Shown here in pieces: positions 59,536 to 64,000 of a DNA stretch of 64,000 nucleotides. The stretch's first letter is position 1; every line of letters starts with the position of its first letter. The translations under genes were made by a program, and so were the position numbers. The notes below the pieces were generated by a model, which was not told the DNA's origin, ran no database searches, and saw only the letters and a program-made list of their open reading frames with translations. This DNA comes from Puffinus mauretanicus (lineage: Eukaryota; Chordata; Aves; Procellariiformes; Procellariidae): assembly GCA_023333565.1 (NCBI GenBank), contig JAJKFH010001815.1:85001-149000 (forward strand), read 5' to 3'.

Positions 59536-62500
59536 TTGCACTGGCTCTGAGAGACATCTTTCCTGATTTTGCTACACATTTTAAAATGTTATATTCCAGG
59601 ATCCCAGTTAAGGTTGATCTAAACAGTATTTAAGCCATACTGCATTCCTTTTAACAAGACCTGACATGATTCTAAGAAATGTTTGAACAGCGCAGTCAGT
59701 GCTGTGTCTTTTAATGGGAATAGAAACATCACTTCATTTGCCAGTGCTGTCATTCTTACTGTATTAAATTCACTTATCATAAAATATTTTCTTTAGTAAA
59801 CTTGTCAAACTTCTTTTAGGCTTCTTACTACATATCCAAAAAATGCCAGAGTTGCCTCAATTTATTTTTTTTTTCAATTAGGCATAAAATTTTGCTCTAT
59901 TTTCCATGACAGAATTAAGGACAACTCCCTACAACTTCTAATGTGTGTGTTATTCAAGACTTCCAACTTTCTATGCCATTTGCATTGACTGTAGGAAAGC
60001 TCACTCACCATCAGCAGAAACCTTTCTGCTTGTCATTCAATGTTGAGAAGACTATTTTTGCTGTCCAGGTACATGGTGGTAAAGCCCATGAGCACACCTT
60101 TATTTTGTGGATGGATAGAATAATGCAATCTAAGACCATTTGGAGAATTCTGGTTCTTTTAAGCCATGGCAGAAAGGAACTTCAGTGAAATGCAGGAAGG
60201 CTGGCTCAATAGCATGGAAATGTAAATAGCATGTCTAACAAATAGAGAGAGGTAAGTATGGAATTTTGTTAAAGAAAAAAAACAGAGCTGAAAACAGCTT
60301 TGTTGAAATTTCTGGGTTTTAACTTGATCAGAAGCTCCAATTGTTTCCAAAGTAAATACTCACTGTATTTGTTTTCCAACTTTTATATCTTTTCTTTCTT
60401 TTTCCGTCTCTTTGCAGTCCTGGCATTTTATACGTTTTATTGCAACAGATTTTAAACTACAAGGGTTTCTTGGTTGATAAAAATAGCACATATCTACATC
60501 GTGAGATATTTTGTATCACATCACAGATCAGTACCTTCCTAAAGTGCTTGTGAAGAGTCTGGAATAATTTGCTCTGGTGTAGAATAGTCTAAGTAACAGC
60601 TACCAAAAAAAAGCCTTAAGCAAGTAATGAAAACCAAGTCTTTTGGGGTTGTCCAGAAGTATAACTCCACATATACTGTGATGAATTAGACTGGAAGATG
60701 CTCAGGAAATTAAATATGATAACAGTTTTAACAACATTAAATTATGCTGTTTAAAACTGAACACTATTTGCCTTTAATCATTTATCATTTAAACTTTAAT
60801 CATTTGCATGGTAGGAATGTGTTCAATATTAAGCATTACTATTGCAGCTCTGTTGAGCTGCATATTGCTGCATTATGCTGTCTTGCATAATCTAATGCTG
60901 AAATACTCATACTTGGATGATACCAATCAATGAAGTGCTGGTATCTAGTTTGGAAAAAGTAGGTAGTTATACAAGCTATCAACAAATATTTGGGTTTTAT
61001 TGCAATAATCACAATACTGTTTTTGTAATTGGTTTATGGTTAAAGCTGGATTTTTCATGGTAACTGGGAAATTTGCTAAAACTTCTCTAGGTATTTAGTG
61101 AAAGACTTGGTCTTCAGAAAACATGAATTTCCTTTGCTTGTATACCTGTCATTTAAAAAAAGAATACAATTTAACACCAAACATTTGTTTTCTTTTTTTT
61201 TTTTTTTTTTTAAGTAGAATGGAATGGATGGAGTGTGTAACACAAGTTTCTTACTACTCTTGCACAGTCTTGTCTTGTATAGTCCTAGGAAGATAAGAGT
61301 TGCTTAACAAGAAGAGTATCAGAATCTATATTTTGCAAGAAACATAAATGGGTTTTTTGTGATAGCAATTTCTTACTTGGTCTTGTAATTATCAGGAATA
61401 GAAAAAGAAGAGAAAATAAAAGAAAAACAAACAAACAAACAAACAAACAAAACCCTCCAGAAGACAGCTTTTGCCAACTCTCAGGAAACCTAATATTCTC
61501 GAACTCCTGATTCCCACAATTTTTATTTGGGTTTTAGATCAAACATCATTAATTTTCTCAATGCTAAGTGAACCTTTTTATAAGTCATGAATCACAAAAC
61601 TACTTTGACATAATTGACTCTACCTCAACATATGACACCCTTAGAGTCATGCAATTTTTCTTCCTGACGCTGCATACAAGAAAACAAAAAAAATATATAG
61701 GTAGCAATAACAACACCATTCCTAACGGTGCTTTATTGCTAGGAGATCTGAGTTCAACAGCTGCCTTCCAAATCTACTTGCTGTCATGATTTATACTCTC
61801 CATCACTTTCAACTAACTTAGCTCAGACCTGCTATGTTCAGGATATGACTACCTTCTGAGGAAGAATAAGGCAAATGCCATTCTTACTGTTATGTCTTTA
61901 CTGTTCTTGGTTTTAGTCACAATAAGTCACAAATGTTGGATTTAATGAGGATATCACTTCCACAAAGTTTTTTGCCCATCATAGATTTTTGTGAAGTGTG
62001 AACCAAAATACTTAGTTGCAAACCTTGAAATCAATGTGATTAAAAAGAGAAACTTTATAATCAACTTGTTTTCATCTTGGTTAAGAGGAAATCAATCAAA
62101 TTTCATCTTGATATAAAAGCAGTAAAATACATACTTCTGTGAAAACAGAATGAAGATTTTGGATAACCATATAACGGATTATCAGACCTCTTCAATGCAT
62201 GTATGTATGCACGTCTTTAAGAAGAGAGAAAGAAAGAAACAAACAAAACCCCTACTTGACAGTAAGCTGTGCCTGAAAGTTGAGTTTAATTTTTCGGTGT
62301 AGGTAGAGCTGGTAGGATTCACAACAAATTGTGTTTTCTTACAAAGTGAAAAAAGGAGTACCATGAATTATAATCAATAAATGTTTTCTAAATCCTAGCT
62401 GCATTTGTTGGGAGATATTCAGGTGTTTGGTACAGTGGCAGTGTTGAGTAAATGACCTGAAAGGCAGAAAATAGTACACTTTCGTGGCTGTAATCAGGAT

Positions 62501-62648
62501 TCAGCTCTTAAATTTGAAAGTGGGAGCCAGGAAACCTGACCACTCTAGCTGGCATGCATACAATTCTTCCATACTTTCTAGGGCTGGATGCCCCAGTTAA
62601 ATAACCTTCAGGCACTGCTACTGCTGCCTCATGAAAACTGTGTTATTG
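59536..62648. other. Intergenic, AT-rich, nothing recognised
   Basis: Unique-looking sequence with a T run (about 61,192-61,212) and an (AAAC)n array. No coding exon was found on either strand. In particular I see no NSA2-like exon, the neighbour expected beyond the FAM169A 3' end. Confidence 0.5.
61425..61452. repeat. (AAAC)n microsatellite
   Basis: About seven tandem AAAC units. Confidence 0.92.
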
Positions 62649-62653
62649 GTTTC

Positions 62654-63230
62654 TGTCGTGGTTTAACCTGGCAGGCAGCCAAATACCACGCAGCCGCTCA
62701 CTCACTCCCCCCCCCTCAGCAAGACGGGGAGAGAATCAGAAGGGTAAGAGTGAGAAAAACTCATGGGTTGAGATAAAGACAGTTTAATAGGGAAAGCAAA
62801 AGCCACTCACGCAAGCAAAGCAAAACAAGGAATTCATTCACTACTTCCCATCGGCAGGCAGGTGTTCAGCCATCACCAGGAAAGCAGGGCTCCATCACGC
62901 GTAACGGTTACTTGGGAAGACAAATGCCATCACTCCGAACGCCCCCCCTCCTTCTTCTTCACCCAGCCTTATATGCTGAGCATGACGTCATATTGTATGG
63001 AATAGCTCATTGGCCAGCTGGGCCAGCCGCCGTGGCCACGCTCCCTCCCAGCTCCCTACACATCTGGCAGGGCATGGGAAGATGAAAAGTCCTTGACTAG
63101 CGTAAAAAATACCTAGCAACAACCAAAACATCAGTGTGTCATCAACATTATTCTCATACTACATCCAAAACACAGCACTATACCAGTTAATAGGAAGAAA
63201 ATCAACTCCATCCCAGCCAAAACCAGGACA
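62654..63230 (-). mobile_element. Complete solo ERVL-type LTR, minus strand
   Basis: 577 bp. On the plus strand it runs TGTCGTGGTTTAACC to AAAACCAGGACA, so the LTR reads on the minus strand. It is flanked by GTTTC on both sides (62,649-62,653 and 63,231-63,235). It contains the TGACGTCA palindrome (62,983-62,990) next to a TATATAAG-type box (complement 62,969-62,976). Closest relative here is the LTR at 7,579. Confidence 0.95.
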
Positions 63231-63362
63231 GTTTCACTGGCCATCTTAGCTATGGTCAAACTAGAAAAAACATTTGAAACTTTGGAAAGTAACTGCAGAG
63301 GCTGAAGGATAGGTGGAGGTAAATTTGGGAAAGCTTTAAAAAATGTCAAAAATCACATTTGG

Positions 63363-63410
63363 ATGAACCCAAAATCTAATGAACCCAAACCCCAATGAAC
63401 CCAAACCCCA
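63363..63410. repeat. 16-bp tandem repeat, three copies
   Basis: Three copies of ATGAACCCAAACCCCA, the first one diverged. Confidence 0.9.
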
Positions 63411-64000
63411 CTCTTCATCCAGCTGGATTTCGTAGTTGTGTGCAGGTTCTTTGAATGCCTTTGGCAGGGCATAGCAACAGCTTTGAGTAAATGAGCTATG
63501 GGATTTATAATTTACTAGAGCAAGAGTTTCCTACCAGATACCCTAAGAAACCCCTAGGGGATCCCTGAGGAATCCTCAGCATTCCCTAAACCATGGTTAC
63601 ATTTCACCAGGTTCTGGATACAGCTGATCCCAAAAGCATTTACAGAAGCACAGAAGCACAAGGTCTGTAGGCTGTCCCAATTGGTCTCAAAAGAGCAGCC
63701 CTTTGCAAATTATTTTTTGGCTGAGGCCAAGTGACCCCTGATTTAAGCACAAGTAATAGTCACTGTGTCAACGTTGACATAAAAATTACCAGACAGAATA
63801 AACAATTGCTGCACATAGTGGTAAAATGTTGAAAAGGAAGCAGAAATATTTAGAAGGCAGTGTGTGCTTTCATTGTTTCAAACCATTCAAACCTGTTCAG
63901 CATGACACCACATAGTCTCACGTTACCAATTGTGATCTTATTCAAGCACATTGCAAATGCTGTAGCTCTCTATTATGTGTACAAGGAACAATGTTTTCAT
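63411..64000. other. Intergenic to window end, nothing recognised
   Basis: No gene or named repeat is seen. Confidence 0.5.

Noticed and set aside
1..64000. CRISPR arrays, operons, bacterial genes or riboswitches
   Set aside because: No spaced direct repeats of that kind; the window is vertebrate nuclear DNA with spliced exons.

Overview
This window looks like bird nuclear DNA. It carries one intron-rich vertebrate gene in AT-rich surroundings with a sharp CpG island. Its repeats are typical of birds: CR1 LINEs, ERVL-type LTRs leaving 5-bp target duplications, and one worn MIR-like SINE. The gene is FAM169A (soluble lamin-associated protein of 75 kDa). In mammals it lies next to NSA2/GFM2/HEXB on human 5q13, a block that corresponds to the avian Z chromosome, so Z linkage is likely but not shown here. 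The species cannot be fixed from the sequence.

Layout. Positions 1-1520 hold a minus-strand CR1 that runs off the left edge. Positions 1.5-17 kb are intergenic, with a possible LTR (5.1-6.05 kb), an AC-rich degenerate repeat field (6.6-7.3 kb), a 5'-truncated minus-strand ERVL LTR (7.58-8.14 kb), CR1 scraps and a perfect solo LTR with a 5-bp duplication (13,472-14,373). Positions 17.15-18.5 kb are the CpG island, the probable FAM169A promoter and first non-coding exon, with a GCC/CTC trinucleotide tract and a ~36-bp minisatellite. A ~15-kb intron follows.

Twelve coding exons from 33,006 to 49,036 join without a phase error into 674 codons plus stop, almost the length of the mammalian protein (about 670). 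The N-terminal ~270 residues form the conserved domain, with a GNAT-like acetyl-CoA-binding motif. The C-terminal 400 are acidic, low-complexity and end in a basic tail. Splicing oddities are one GC-AG intron, a NAGNAG acceptor, a T30 polypyrimidine tract and a candidate alternative terminal exon with its own poly(A) signal.

Positions 49-53.3 kb are 3' UTR or flank. From 53,306 there is a broken ERVL-like provirus (5' LTR, primer-binding site, a membrane-protein-like ORF before gag, decayed gag, protease, RT/RNase H, truncated integrase) that stops abruptly at about 58,545 against a minus-strand CR1. The LTR at 58,617-59,066 looks like the proviral 3' LTR but is a separate solo LTR inserted into that CR1, shown by its own GTTGC duplication. 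Another solo LTR (62,654-63,230) lies near the right edge.

The most unusual candidate is the intact 154-codon hydrophobic ORF between the primer-binding site and gag, which overlaps the gag start by 16 nt.
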